Below are positions 35,484 to 43,929 of a stretch of DNA of 64,000 nucleotides, piece after piece. Numbering within the stretch: the stretch's first letter is position 1; the number at the start of each line of letters is the position of its first letter. A model generated the notes under the pieces. The model saw nothing but the letters and a program-made list of their open reading frames with translations. It made no database searches and had not been told where the DNA came from. The stretch covers positions 372,001-436,000 of the forward strand of contig NZ_SDPQ02000003.1 in the NCBI RefSeq assembly GCF_004134905.2, read 5' to 3'. Source of the stretch: Aeromicrobium ginsengisoli. GTDB lineage: Bacteria; Actinomycetota; Actinomycetes; Propionibacteriales; Nocardioidaceae. A program made the translations under genes and the position numbers.

Positions 35484-36029
35484 ATGTCCGTGCGCACACC
35501 TGATCCCAATCCGGGCTGGCTCCCGGACTTCGCCCTGGACGAGACCCGGGCTCGCGTCCCGATCCTCTACGTCGAGGCCGTCCCGGTCCGCATCAACGCA
35601 CTCGGCCAGGTCGAGTCGATCGGCATCCTGCTGCGGGGCTCGTCGACGACCGGCGTCATGACCCGCACGCTCGTGTCCGGCCGGGTCATGCACGGCGAGT
35701 CCGTACGCGAGGCGCTGCTGCGCAACCTCGCCAAGGACCTCGGCCCGACGGCGTTCCCGCAGCTGCCGGCGTCGACCGTGCCGTTCTCGGTCGCCGAGTA
35801 CTTCCCGCTGCCCGGCGTCTCGACGCTCTACGACCCGAGGCAGCACGCGGTGTCGCTCGCGTACGTCGTGCCGGTCAGCGGTGAGTGCAACCCGCGCCAG
35901 GACGCCCTCGAGCTGACCTGGCTGACGCCCGAGGAGGCGGCGAACCCCGAGGTGCTCGCCGACATGGAGGGCGGCCGCGGCGCGCTGCTCAAGGAAGCCC
36001 TGGCGTCGGTCGGCGCCCTGCCACAGTGA
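35484..36029 (+). CDS. DUF4916, Nudix-like protein with degenerate Nudix box
   Basis: A 181-residue protein, ATG 35484 (MSVRTPDPNP). The centre has GRVMHGESVREALLRNLAKDLG, which follows the Nudix spacing (G-x5-E-x7-R) but lacks the catalytic EE pair: KD stands in its place. It is therefore probably not a typical hydrolase. The remainder (YDPRQHAVSLAYVVPVSG, LELTWLTPEEA) is usual for DUF4916. The stop overlaps the next GTG by four bases. Confidence 0.85.
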   Translation: MSVRTPDPNPGWLPDFALDETRARVPILYVEAVPVRINALGQVESIGILLRGSSTTGVMTRTLVSGRVMHGESVREALLRNLAKDLGPTAFPQLPASTVPFSVAEYFPLPGVSTLYDPRQHAVSLAYVVPVSGECNPRQDALELTWLTPEEAANPEVLADMEGGRGALLKEALASVGALPQ

Positions 36030-36478
36030 CCGACCTGAGGATCCGGCCGGCCACGCCGGATGACCTCGAGGCGATCCTCGCGCTGACGGCCGAGGACTCG
36101 ATGCACTACTACGACGAGCCGGCCGAGGTCACCGCCAACCAGCGCGCGGCGATCGAGGAGATCATCGCCGATCAGCACCAGGACCTGCTCGTCGGCGAGC
36201 TCGACGGAGCCGTCGTGTGCACCGCGCAGATCACCTGGATGCGGATGCTCGCCGCCGACAGCGGGCTCTACTGCCAGGTCGAGGCCGTACGCACCTCGGC
36301 GTCCCGCCGCGGTCACGGCATCGGCGCGACCCTCATGGCGTACATCGAGGACGAGGCGCGCCGCCGCGGAGCCGCGCGGATGCAGCTGACGACCAACCGC
36401 AAACGCGTACGGGCACATGCGTTCTACGAGCGGCTCGGCTTCCTCGGCAGCCACATCGGCATGAAGAAGTACCTCTGA
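36026..36478 (+). CDS. GNAT-family N-acetyltransferase
   Basis: A 150-residue protein, GTG start at 36026. The acetyl-CoA loop is VEAVRTSASRRGHGIGATLM (R-R-G-H-G-I-G), followed by NRKRVRAHAFYERLGFLGSHIGMKK, the classic end of GNAT proteins. It overlaps the DUF4916 gene by four bases and should be co-translated. The substrate is unknown; family members include amino-acid and antibiotic acetyltransferases. Confidence 0.9.
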   Translation: MTDLRIRPATPDDLEAILALTAEDSMHYYDEPAEVTANQRAAIEEIIADQHQDLLVGELDGAVVCTAQITWMRMLAADSGLYCQVEAVRTSASRRGHGIGATLMAYIEDEARRRGAARMQLTTNRKRVRAHAFYERLGFLGSHIGMKKYL

Positions 36479-36506
36479 CCCACGCATCGTGAGCCCTGCC
36501 ACCGCA

Positions 36507-36544
36507 CCTTGAGCTTGTCGAAAGGTCTTTTCGACAAGCTCAAG
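36507..36544. repeat. Perfect copy of the TTGAGC/GTCGAA palindrome
   Basis: CCTTGAGCTTGTCGAAA (36507-36523), GGTC, TTTCGACAAGCTCAAGG (36528-36544): a perfect 17-bp inverted repeat with a four-base loop, between the GNAT gene and the MFS gene. It could act as a terminator hairpin for the GNAT transcript. This is the archetype of the repeat family of this window. Confidence 0.85.
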
Positions 36545-36568
36545 GACCGGATACGGTAGTCTGCATAC

Positions 36569-36585
36569 TGAGACGATTCGTATCA
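36569..36585 (+). promoter_or_regulatory. Operator-like palindrome upstream of the MFS gene
   Basis: TGAGACGA, T, TCGTATCA: eight-base arms with one mismatch, 11 bases before ATG 36596. It probably overlaps the transcription start and the ribosome binding site. No regulator gene is adjacent. Confidence 0.55.
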
Positions 36586-36595
36586 GGATGTGGAC

Positions 36596-37783
36596 ATGGC
36601 CGAACAGCGCGTACCCAACCGCTGGCTCATGCTCGGCGTCTCGATGGTGGGCCAGATCGCCGGCACGATCTTCGTCAACGGCGCGCCGTTCCTGATCCCC
36701 TACCTGCACCTGGAGCGCGGCCTGAGCCTCGTCGAGGCCGGCACGATCGCCGCTGCACCGCTCACCGGGACGATGTTCACCCTCGTCCTCTGGGGCGTCA
36801 TCGTCGACCGCATCGGCGAGCGGGCATCGATGACCGCCGGCCTGGCGATCGTCACGATCGGGGCGCTCGGCGCGAGCCAGAGCGACTCGCTGCTCGGCCT
36901 CGGCCTGTGGTTCGCGGTCGGCGGCATCGGTGCGGGCAGCACCAACTCCGCGAGCGGCCGCGTCGTCGTCGGCTGGTTCCCGGCGCATCGCCGCGGCACC
37001 GCGATGGGCATCCGCCAGACCGGGCTGCCCCTCGGCGTCGGGCTCGCCGCCCTGCTGGTCCCCAACGTCGTCAAGGCGCACGACCTGTTCGCGACCCTGC
37101 TGCTCATCACCGCGATCTGCGCCGTCGCCACGGTCCTGTCCGCCGTGCTGATCGTCGACCCGCCGCGGCCCACCCGCAGCGAGGCAGCCGACCTCGGGCA
37201 CCTCGACAACCCGTACACACGCGACTCCCGGCTCTGGCGGATCCACCTCGCCTCGGCGCTGCTGGTCGTCCCGCAGTTCACGGTGTGGACCTACATGCTG
37301 GTGTGGCTCATCGACGACAAGGGCTGGTCGACGTTCGCCGCCAGCGCCTTGGTCGCGTCGACGCAGCTGCTCGGCGCGGCCGGCCGGATCGGCGCCGGCT
37401 GGTGGTCCGACCGCGTCGGCAGCCGTCTCGGTCCCATGCGCACCGTCGCGATCGCGGCGGCCGCCACGATGCTCTCGCTGGGCCTGCTGTCCGGCACGCC
37501 GCTGGCGATCGCCCTCATCGTCATCGCGACAGCCGTGACCGTCGCGGACAACGGCCTGGCCTTCACGGCGGTCGCCGAGATCGGCGGGCCGTACTGGTCG
37601 GGACGCGCCATGGGCGTGCAGAACACCGGGCAGTACATCGCCTCCGCTCTCGTCCCGCCCGTCGTCGGCGCGCTGGTCTCGGGTCGCGGGTACGGCTTCG
37701 CGTTCGCGCTGGTCTCGGTGTTCCCGTTGCTGGCAATTCCGCTGGTCCCGGTGCGCGGGGAGCACACCCGACAGCCTCTGTGA
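36596..37783 (+). CDS. MFS transporter, CynX/NimT-like
   Basis: A 395-residue protein, twelve predicted helices, start at MAEQRVPNRW (GTG at 36590 would add two residues). The loop after helix 2 is DRIGERASM and the conserved GRVVVGWFPAHRRGTAMGIRQTGLPLG is typical of the small-molecule MFS group with cyanate and nitroimidazole carriers. The second half repeats with GRIGAGWWSDRVGSRLGPMR. The substrate is unknown. It is a single gene behind an operator-like palindrome, following the perfect palindromic repeat at 36507. Confidence 0.87.
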   Translation: MAEQRVPNRWLMLGVSMVGQIAGTIFVNGAPFLIPYLHLERGLSLVEAGTIAAAPLTGTMFTLVLWGVIVDRIGERASMTAGLAIVTIGALGASQSDSLLGLGLWFAVGGIGAGSTNSASGRVVVGWFPAHRRGTAMGIRQTGLPLGVGLAALLVPNVVKAHDLFATLLLITAICAVATVLSAVLIVDPPRPTRSEAADLGHLDNPYTRDSRLWRIHLASALLVVPQFTVWTYMLVWLIDDKGWSTFAASALVASTQLLGAAGRIGAGWWSDRVGSRLGPMRTVAIAAAATMLSLGLLSGTPLAIALIVIATAVTVADNGLAFTAVAEIGGPYWSGRAMGVQNTGQYIASALVPPVVGALVSGRGYGFAFALVSVFPLLAIPLVPVRGEHTRQPL

Positions 37784-37881
37784 CGTATGCCGCACGGACC
37801 TCGCTTTGGTTGGCCTAACTGAGCATCATGGTTACCGACGGGTTAATGTCAGCCGTACTGTCACGGTTCGAAGGGGCTCCC

Positions 37882-40800
37882 ATGCGTGTCGTCGCCATAG
37901 TCGTGTCACTTGCCATCACCGCGGTCGCGGTGGCTCTGGCAGTGAAGGCCGTCAAGGACATGGTCGCCGTGATCCGCAAGGGTCAGCCCGCCATCGGCCG
38001 CACGGACAACAAGGGCGCGCGCTGGGCCAACATGTTCAAGGAGACGCTGGGCCACACCCGCATGCTCCAGTGGACGTGGATCGGCGTCATGCACTGGTTC
38101 GTGTTCGCCGGCTTCATCTTCCTGAGCTCGATGGTGCTCGGGGCCTACTTCCAGATCTTCGACGCGCACCAGGCGCTGCCGATCATCGGGCACTGGGTCA
38201 TCTGGGAATGGCCGGCCGAGCTCCTGTCGTGGCTGACCCTGATCGGCATCGTCTACCTCATCGCCGTACGCCAGAAGAACCACCCGCGCAGCCTCGGCCG
38301 CAAGTCACGATTCTTCGGCTCGACGTTCTGGCAGGCCTATTTCGTCGAGACCATCATCTTCCTCGTCGTGCTGTGCGGCTTCACGCTCCGCACGCTCGAG
38401 TACGCCATGGAGAAGGCGCATGGCGCCGACGACCTGACGTTCCACTACCCGATGACGTTCTTCCTCGGCGACCTGTGGGACGGCCTCTCGGTCGACACGA
38501 TGGAGACGCTCGTCTACACGATCGCGATGATCAAGATCGTCGTGTCGATGACGTGGCTCATCACGATCGCCCGCAACATCACGATGGGCGTCGCCTGGCA
38601 CCGCTTCACCGCGTGGTTCAACATCTGGTTCAAGCGCGAGTCCGACGGCTCCACCGCTCTGGGCGGCCTCGAGCCGATCTACATCAAGGGCAAGGCGCTC
38701 GACCTCGAGGACATGGACGACCTCGAGGAGGAGGACTTCGCCAAGCTCGGCGTCGGCAAGGTCGAGGACTTCACGTGGAAGGGCATCCTCGACTTCACGA
38801 CGTGCACCGAGTGCGGCCGCTGCCAGAGCCAGTGCCCCGCCTGGAACACCGAGAAGCCGCTGTCGCCCAAGCTCCTGATGATGGGGCTGCGCGACCACGC
38901 GTACGCCAAGCTGCCGATCCTCGGCCAGGACGAGGACACGCTGACCGACGAGCAGAAGACCGAGCTGGAGCGCCCGCTGATCGGCAACGCCGAGGCGTAC
39001 GGCGTGATCGACCCCGACGTGCTCTGGTCCTGCACCAACTGCGGCGCCTGCGTGCAGCAGTGCCCCGTCGACATCGAGCACGTCGACCACATCGACGACA
39101 TGCGCCGCTTCCAGGTGCTCGTCGAGTCCAACTTCCCGGCCGAGCTCAACAACATCTTCAAGGGCCTGGAGCGCAAGGGCAACCCGTGGGGCATGGACCC
39201 CAAGGGGCGCATGGACTGGGCCAAGAAGCTCGACTTCGAGGTCAAGCAGGTCGGCGTCGACGTCGAGGACCTCGACGAGGTCGAGTGGCTGTTCTGGGTC
39301 GGCTGCGCCGGCGCGTTCGAGGACCGGGCCAAGAAGACGACGCAGGCCGTCGCCGAGCTGCTCGACATGGCGGGCGTGACGTTCGCGGTGCTGGGCGATG
39401 GCGAGACCTGCACCGGCGACCCGGCTCGCCGCGCCGGCAACGAGATCGTCTTCCAGCAGCTCGCGATGCAGAACGCCGAGGTGTTCAAGGAGACCAAGGT
39501 CAAGAAGGTCGTCTCCACCTGCGCCCACTGCTTCAACACGCTCAAGAACGAGTACGCCGAGTTCGGCGTCGAGCTCGAGGTCGTGCACCACACGCAGCTG
39601 CTCAACCGGCTCGTCCGCGAGGGCAAGCTGACCCCGGTCGCACCGACAGCGGAGACCGAGACCAAGAAGATCACCTATCACGACCCGTGCTTCCTGGGCC
39701 GCCACAACCAGGTCTACGAGCCGCCGCGTGAGCTGCTCAGCGTCATCCCCGGTGCCGAGTTCACCGAGATGCCCCGCAACTCCGAGAAGTCGTTCTGCTG
39801 CGGCGCCGGCGGTGCCCGCATGTGGATGGAGGAGACCCTCGGCTCGCGCATCAACGTCAACCGCACCGAAGAGGCGATCGCGACCGGCGCCGACCAGATC
39901 GCCGTCGGCTGCCCGTTCTGCCGCGTCATGCTGTCGGACGGCTTGACCCTCAAGCAGTCCGAGGGCGCCGCCCGCGAGGAGGTCGAGGTGCTCGACGTCG
40001 CGCAGATGCTGCTCGCCGGCGTCAAGCGTGCGCCGTCCGCCGAGGAGACCGCTGCGGTCGTCGCCGAGGCCGAGGCCGCGACGTCATCCGTCGCCGGTGC
40101 GTCCTCCGGCTCGGGTGGACCTGACGAGGTCACCGACATCGACAAGGCCGCTGCGGCCGCGAGCAACATCGACGTCGACGACGCCGGATCGCGTACGGGC
40201 GACGCACCCGAGGCTCGCTCCGATGACAACGCGCCGGCTGCTGACGCAACGCCCGACGACTCGGCCACCGAGGAAACGCCGGCTGAGCCTGTCGAAGCCA
40301 CCGCAACGTCCGATCAATCGGCCACCGACGAAACGCCGGCTGAGCCCGTCGAAGCCACCGCAACCACCGACGAAACGCCGGCTGAGCCTGTCGAAGCCAC
40401 CGCAACGCCTGACGAGCCGGCGGACGACCGCGACGCCAGCGAGAAGGAGCAGGCGGCCTGGGCCAACGTCGGCCCGGTCAACGCCGACCTGACCCCGAGC
40501 GACGACGCTTCGACAGGCTCAACGTCCGAGGAGAGCAGCTCGGCGTCCGCAAAGGCATCCGGCGACAAGGATCCCGGCGACACGACCGACCCGGAGACCG
40601 AGCTCGTCCCCGAGGAGTCCGACGACGAGCCGGAGCTGCCGGCGACGAAGGACCCCGACGAGATGCCGGCCGAGACGGTCACGGGTGCGCCCGACGAGAC
40701 CGAGCCGGTCGAGGAGGACGCCCGCGAGGAGGAGGCCGGCATCATCGCGGTCGAGGACGTCGAGTCCACCGCCGATCCGGTGTCCGAGGACGCCGCTCCC

Positions 40801-40893
40801 CTGAGCGACGCCAACCCCAGCGGCGCCGACCTCAGCAAGGCGGCCGGAGCGGGCGACACGGCAGACGACGAGGACGAGCAGCCCAAGTCGTAG
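37882..40893 (+). CDS. etfD: EtfD-like membrane-bound iron-sulfur oxidoreductase with long acidic tail
   Basis: A 1003-residue protein from ATG 37882 (MRVVAIVVSLA), with AAGGGG nine bases upstream; 37828 is an alternative. The N-terminal membrane domain (about residues 1-240, five helices with His in MHWFVF) is followed by two 4Fe-4S motifs, CTECGRCQSQCP (about 308) and CTNCGACVQQCP, then two CCG domains (one with CCGAGGARMWME). This is the architecture of mycobacterial Rv0338c (EtfD), which accepts electrons from ETF and passes them to quinone. The last 300 or so residues are acidic, low-complexity and repetitive; part of them is encoded by palindrome-family repeats. The family usually ends soon after the CCG domain. 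Confidence 0.8.
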   Translation: MRVVAIVVSLAITAVAVALAVKAVKDMVAVIRKGQPAIGRTDNKGARWANMFKETLGHTRMLQWTWIGVMHWFVFAGFIFLSSMVLGAYFQIFDAHQALPIIGHWVIWEWPAELLSWLTLIGIVYLIAVRQKNHPRSLGRKSRFFGSTFWQAYFVETIIFLVVLCGFTLRTLEYAMEKAHGADDLTFHYPMTFFLGDLWDGLSVDTMETLVYTIAMIKIVVSMTWLITIARNITMGVAWHRFTAWFNIWFKRESDGSTALGGLEPIYIKGKALDLEDMDDLEEEDFAKLGVGKVEDFTWKGILDFTTCTECGRCQSQCPAWNTEKPLSPKLLMMGLRDHAYAKLPILGQDEDTLTDEQKTELERPLIGNAEAYGVIDPDVLWSCTNCGACVQQCPVDIEHVDHIDDMRRFQVLVESNFPAELNNIFKGLERKGNPWGMDPKGRMDWAKKLDFEVKQVGVDVEDLDEVEWLFWVGCAGAFEDRAKKTTQAVAELLDMAGVTFAVLGDGETCTGDPARRAGNEIVFQQLAMQNAEVFKETKVKKVVSTCAHCFNTLKNEYAEFGVELEVVHHTQLLNRLVREGKLTPVAPTAETETKKITYHDPCFLGRHNQVYEPPRELLSVIPGAEFTEMPRNSEKSFCCGAGGARMWMEETLGSRINVNRTEEAIATGADQIAVGCPFCRVMLSDGLTLKQSEGAAREEVEVLDVAQMLLAGVKRAPSAEETAAVVAEAEAATSSVAGASSGSGGPDEVTDIDKAAAAASNIDVDDAGSRTGDAPEARSDDNAPAADATPDDSATEETPAEPVEATATSDQSATDETPAEPVEATATTDETPAEPVEATATPDEPADDRDASEKEQAAWANVGPVNADLTPSDDASTGSTSEESSSASAKASGDKDPGDTTDPETELVPEESDDEPELPATKDPDEMPAETVTGAPDETEPVEEDAREEEAGIIAVEDVESTADPVSEDAAPLSDANPSGADLSKAAGAGDTADDEDEQPKS
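40278..40524 (+). repeat. In-frame copies of the TTGAGC/GTCGAA palindrome in the etfD-like gene
   Basis: The unit GCCGGCTGAGCCTGTCGAAG (one C/T change in the second copy) starts at 40278, 40335 and 40377, i.e. 57 and 42 bases apart, both multiples of three. It encodes TPAEPVEATAT each time. A reverse arm GCTTCGACAGGCTCAACG is at 40507-40524, encoding ASTGST. All lie in the acidic tail. Confidence 0.85.
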
Positions 40894-40897
40894 CACC

Positions 40898-41272
40898 ATG
40901 ATCCGTTGCCCCTGCCTGAGCGGGCTGACGTACGAGGGGTGCTGCGGCCCGCTGCACGCCGGCACGTCTGTCGCGCAGACCGCCGAACAGCTCATGCGTT
41001 CGCGCTACAGCGCGTTCGCGGTGGGTGACGCCGGCTACCTGTCTGCGACGTGGCACCCCAGCACCCGACCCGCTGAGCTGACACTCGACGAGGACCGGCG
41101 GTGGTACCGGCTCGACGTCCTCCGCACCGAGCGCGGCGGCCCGTTCGACACCGAGGGCATCGTGGAGTTCCGGGCGTACCACCGCTCGCCCGGCGGCAAC
41201 GGCAGCCAGCACGAGGTCAGCAGATTCGCCCGCGAGGACGGCCGCTGGCTGTACGTCGACGGAGTCGGCTGA
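40898..41272 (+). CDS. YchJ-family protein
   Basis: A 124-residue protein starting MIRCPCLSGLTYEGCC. The N-terminal cysteine motif CPCLSGLTYEGCCGPLH is like the SEC-C zinc module, and the rest (AEQLMRSRYSAFAVGDAGYLSATWHP, VEFRAYHR) is typical of UPF0225/YchJ. The function is not established; the fold resembles NTF2-like proteins. It starts four bases after the etfD-like stop and ends two bases before the convergent gene. Confidence 0.9.
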   Translation: MIRCPCLSGLTYEGCCGPLHAGTSVAQTAEQLMRSRYSAFAVGDAGYLSATWHPSTRPAELTLDEDRRWYRLDVLRTERGGPFDTEGIVEFRAYHRSPGGNGSQHEVSRFAREDGRWLYVDGVG

Positions 41273-41274
41273 CG

Positions 41275-41637
41275 CTATTTCTGCTTCGTGTACGTCTGCT
41301 GGTTGCGGACGACCGTGAGGTCGCAGCTGGCGGTACGGTTCGACGCCGGCAACGTGGCCGTGACGGTGTACTCGCCAGGCGCGACCAGTGCCGCCAGCGT
41401 GAGACTCACGTCGATCGGGCCCGAGGCCGGCGCTGTCACGGTCTTGGTCGCCACGGTGCCGATCGCGACAACGCACTGCGCGCCGGACGGCACCCCGGTG
41501 ACGGTGACCGGCACCTCGGAGTCAGGAACCACGACATCCGGGGCCGAGACGGACAGGCGACGGGCGGAGAACAGGTTCCCGATGATGGGGGACGTGGCCA
41601 GGCCTTGGAGGAAGCGGGAGAACGGCGACGAGCTCAT
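41275..41637 (-). CDS. Ig-like domain hypothetical protein
   Basis: A 120-residue protein. After MSSSPFSRFLQGLATSPIIGNLFSARR, a beta-sandwich of about 80 residues: LSVSAPDVVVPDSEVPVTVTGVPSGAQCVV, IDVSLTLAALVAPGEYTVTATLPASNRTASCDLTVV. Two cysteines (in AQCVV and ASCDL) may form a disulfide. There is no convincing signal peptide. The family is not known to me. It is a single gene, divergent from the BTAD regulator. Confidence 0.65.
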   Translation of the reverse strand: MSSSPFSRFLQGLATSPIIGNLFSARRLSVSAPDVVVPDSEVPVTVTGVPSGAQCVVAIGTVATKTVTAPASGPIDVSLTLAALVAPGEYTVTATLPASNRTASCDLTVVRNQQTYTKQK

Positions 41638-41724
41638 GACGCACCTTTCTTCGTCCCTCTTGCGTGCAGGCTAGCGAAATTCGTTGAGAAGACAGGCTGA
41701 TTCACGGCAAGACACCGTCGGAGC

Positions 41725-41748
41725 GCCCTACCCTGATTTCGGGAGGGC
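41725..41748 (+). promoter_or_regulatory. Hairpin in the leader of the BTAD regulator gene
   Basis: GCCCT-A-CCC and GGG-AGGGC pair with a bulged A and loop TGATTTC, ending 16 bases before ATG 41765. The ribosome binding site AGGAGGTG lies just after the stem. TACCCT (41729-41734) could be a -10 instead. Confidence 0.35.
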
Positions 41749-41764
41749 AGCGCAGGAGGTGCCC

Positions 41765-43849
41765 ATGCCGGACGTGCAGCGGCCGACCGTGCGCGATCTC
41801 CTCGACCTGCACCGGGACCGTGATCCGCTCGTCCTCGCGGTCATCGAGCTGGGCCCGCATGCGATTGCGACGAGCACGCTGGACGACTGGGAGTCTGTCG
41901 CGACCGTCGTACGGACCGGCGACCGCTACCCCGCCGCGATCGCATGGCGCGCCGGCTACACGCTGTATCACCTGGGCCACACCGAGCGGGCCGAGCACTT
42001 CTTCGAGAACGCCGACCGCGACGAGCTGGACGACGCGGAACGCGCGCAGTTCTGCGCCGCGTGGGCGTCGAGTGCGTGGGGCTCCGGCGACGCGGAACGG
42101 AGCGAGGCGCTGGGCCTGGAGGCGTTCGAGGCGGCCGAGCGCTGCGGGGACGACTCGGCTCTGACGTGGGCGTGGGAGAGCCGGGCCATGCTCGCGTCGA
42201 TCCACGGCGAGCCGCGGGAGAACCTGCACGCCCACCAACGCGCCCTCGACCACGCCCTGGCGGCGCGCGACGACCTGATGGAGTCGCGCATCCGCAACAA
42301 CCTCGGCTCTGTGCTGTTCGACCAGGCACGGTACGCGGAGTCGCTCGAGCAGTTCGAGCACGCCCTGCGGCTGGCCAACGGTGTCGGGCACCTGTCGTCG
42401 ATCGCCCTCATCCGCCACAACGTCGCGGACGTCATGCTCAACCTCGGGCGCATCGACGAGGCGCTCGTCGAGGTCGAGGCGGCGCGGGCGATCTGGGCCG
42501 GGCTCGAGTCGCCGATGGTGGGAGCCGCCTGGCAGCTCCTCGCCGACATCCAGCGGGCGCGCGGCAACGCAGCACAGGCCGCCATGGCGTACCGGGAGGC
42601 CGTGACCGTCGCCGAGGAGTCCGATGACACCCAGACGCTCGTGCCGGCGCTCACCGGGTCGGCGTTGATCCAGGTTGCGACCGATCCGGCCGGCGCCGAG
42701 CAGACCGCGCGGCGCCTGCTCTCGCTGCCGTCAGCGGTCGGGCTGTTGCCCGGCAACCTCACGGTCGGCTGGGTCGTGCTGGCCGCCGGCGATGCGGAGG
42801 CTGCTGCGGCGTACGCCAAGGAGGCGCTCGCCGAGGCCTCCCAGCGGCACGCTCGTGCGTGGCTCGCCGAGGCGCTCGAGCTGTCGGCCCTGTCGACGAG
42901 CGACAACCGGGAGGCGCAGCTGCGCGAGGCGGCGACGATCTGGTCCGAGATCGGCAACCCCATCCGCCTGCAGGTCAACCGCATCGTGCAGGCGCACCTG
43001 TTCGGCAGCCCGTTCACGGAGCAGCTGGCCCGCTCGGGGCTGCGGTCGCTCGGCGTGCAGGAGGATGCGTACGGCATCGCGGGGCCGCTCCACGCGATCA
43101 GCCCGCGCACCGGCGATCATCCCGTGCACGTCCACGTGCTGGGTACGTTCGTGCTGTCGCTGCACGGTCGTCCCGTCACGAGCTCGGAGTGGCCGTCGCG
43201 CAAGGCCCGCGACATCCTCAAGGTGCTCGCCGGCCGCGGCTCTCGCGGCATCCGGCGCGAGGCGCTGGCCGACCTGCTGTGGCCCGACGACGCCGATCCC
43301 GGCAGCAAGCTCTCCGTCGCGCTGTCCCAGCTGCGACGCGTGCTGGATCCCGACAAGGCGTACGGGACGGAGCACTTCGTGCACACGGACCGGGTCAGCG
43401 TCCGCCTCGACATGGCCAACGTGTCGGTCGATGTCGCGGACTTCGTCGTCGCGGCGCAGGAGTCGCTCTCCGCCGCTCGCACGGGTGATGCCGACGCGAT
43501 CGGCATGCTCGAAGCCGCAGCCGCGATGCACACCGGGGAGTTCCTCGAGGAGGACCTCGCGGAGGACTGGCCCGCCGAGATGCGCGACGAGGTCGAGACC
43601 CTGGGCAACGAGGTCATCCGGGTGCTGGCCTTCGCCCTCCAGGACGGCCCCGAGCCGGAGCGCGCCGTGCCGTGGCTCGCCCGCCTGCTGACGTACGACC
43701 CGTTCGACGAGTCGATCTACGCCGCGCTGATGCGGGTGCTCTCGACAGCGGGCCGGCACGGGGAGGCGCGGCGGCACCATCACGCGTACGTGCTGCGGAT
43801 GCGGGAGATCGGTGTGCCGTCGATGAGCTGGGAGGACATGGCCGCGTAG
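41765..43849 (+). CDS. TPR/BTAD-domain transcriptional regulator (SARP-related, reversed order)
   Basis: A 694-residue protein, start MPDVQRPTVRDLL with AGGAGGTG. Residues about 30-420 are helical repeats of TPR type (RAEHFFENADRDELDDAERA, NNLGSVLFDQARYAESLEQFEHALRLA, HNVADVMLNLGRIDEALVEVEAARAIW). The C-terminal 250 residues are an OmpR-like winged helix (VLGTFVLSLHGRPVTSSEWPSRKARDILKVLAGR and LADLLWPDDADPGSKLSVALSQLRRVLDP) and a BTAD domain. In SARPs the DNA-binding and BTAD domains come first; here the TPR region leads. It probably activates the next gene through heptamer repeats at 43853-43881. Confidence 0.88.
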   Translation: MPDVQRPTVRDLLDLHRDRDPLVLAVIELGPHAIATSTLDDWESVATVVRTGDRYPAAIAWRAGYTLYHLGHTERAEHFFENADRDELDDAERAQFCAAWASSAWGSGDAERSEALGLEAFEAAERCGDDSALTWAWESRAMLASIHGEPRENLHAHQRALDHALAARDDLMESRIRNNLGSVLFDQARYAESLEQFEHALRLANGVGHLSSIALIRHNVADVMLNLGRIDEALVEVEAARAIWAGLESPMVGAAWQLLADIQRARGNAAQAAMAYREAVTVAEESDDTQTLVPALTGSALIQVATDPAGAEQTARRLLSLPSAVGLLPGNLTVGWVVLAAGDAEAAAAYAKEALAEASQRHARAWLAEALELSALSTSDNREAQLREAATIWSEIGNPIRLQVNRIVQAHLFGSPFTEQLARSGLRSLGVQEDAYGIAGPLHAISPRTGDHPVHVHVLGTFVLSLHGRPVTSSEWPSRKARDILKVLAGRGSRGIRREALADLLWPDDADPGSKLSVALSQLRRVLDPDKAYGTEHFVHTDRVSVRLDMANVSVDVADFVVAAQESLSAARTGDADAIGMLEAAAAMHTGEFLEEDLAEDWPAEMRDEVETLGNEVIRVLAFALQDGPEPERAVPWLARLLTYDPFDESIYAALMRVLSTAGRHGEARRHHHAYVLRMREIGVPSMSWEDMAA

Positions 43850-43852
43850 GGC

Positions 43853-43881
43853 GTCTCAAACCTTTCGCAACGTTGTCTCAA
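43853..43881 (+). promoter_or_regulatory. SARP-type direct repeats, 22 bp apart
   Basis: GTCTCAA at 43853-43859 and again at 43875-43881, start-to-start 22 bp, i.e. two helical turns: the spacing used by SARP regulators, which bind tandem heptamers 11 or 22 bp apart. It lies between the BTAD regulator and the small membrane protein gene. The 8-bp palindrome CAACGTTG (43868-43875) lies between them. No good -10 is visible. Confidence 0.55.
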
Positions 43882-43929
43882 GGGCCGTCCCGAATGGTGT
43901 CCACATCACCCCGACACCAGGAGATCATC

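Noticed and set aside
35828-37795. Open frame of 655 codons opposite the GNAT and MFS genes
   Set aside because: Antisense to two clear families, Arg/Asp/Gly/Gln-rich, no recognisable domain.
37832-37846. Palindrome-like TTACCGACGGGTTAA upstream of the etfD-like gene
   Set aside because: The arms do not pair without a bulge, so an operator is not supported.
38305-39705. Open frame opposite the etfD-like gene
   Set aside because: It mirrors the iron-sulfur reductase and shows no motif of its own.
40278-40405. Possible CRISPR-like array in the etfD-like tail
   Set aside because: The repeats are in frame, spacers are short and related, and the core is the dispersed palindrome; it is a coding repeat.
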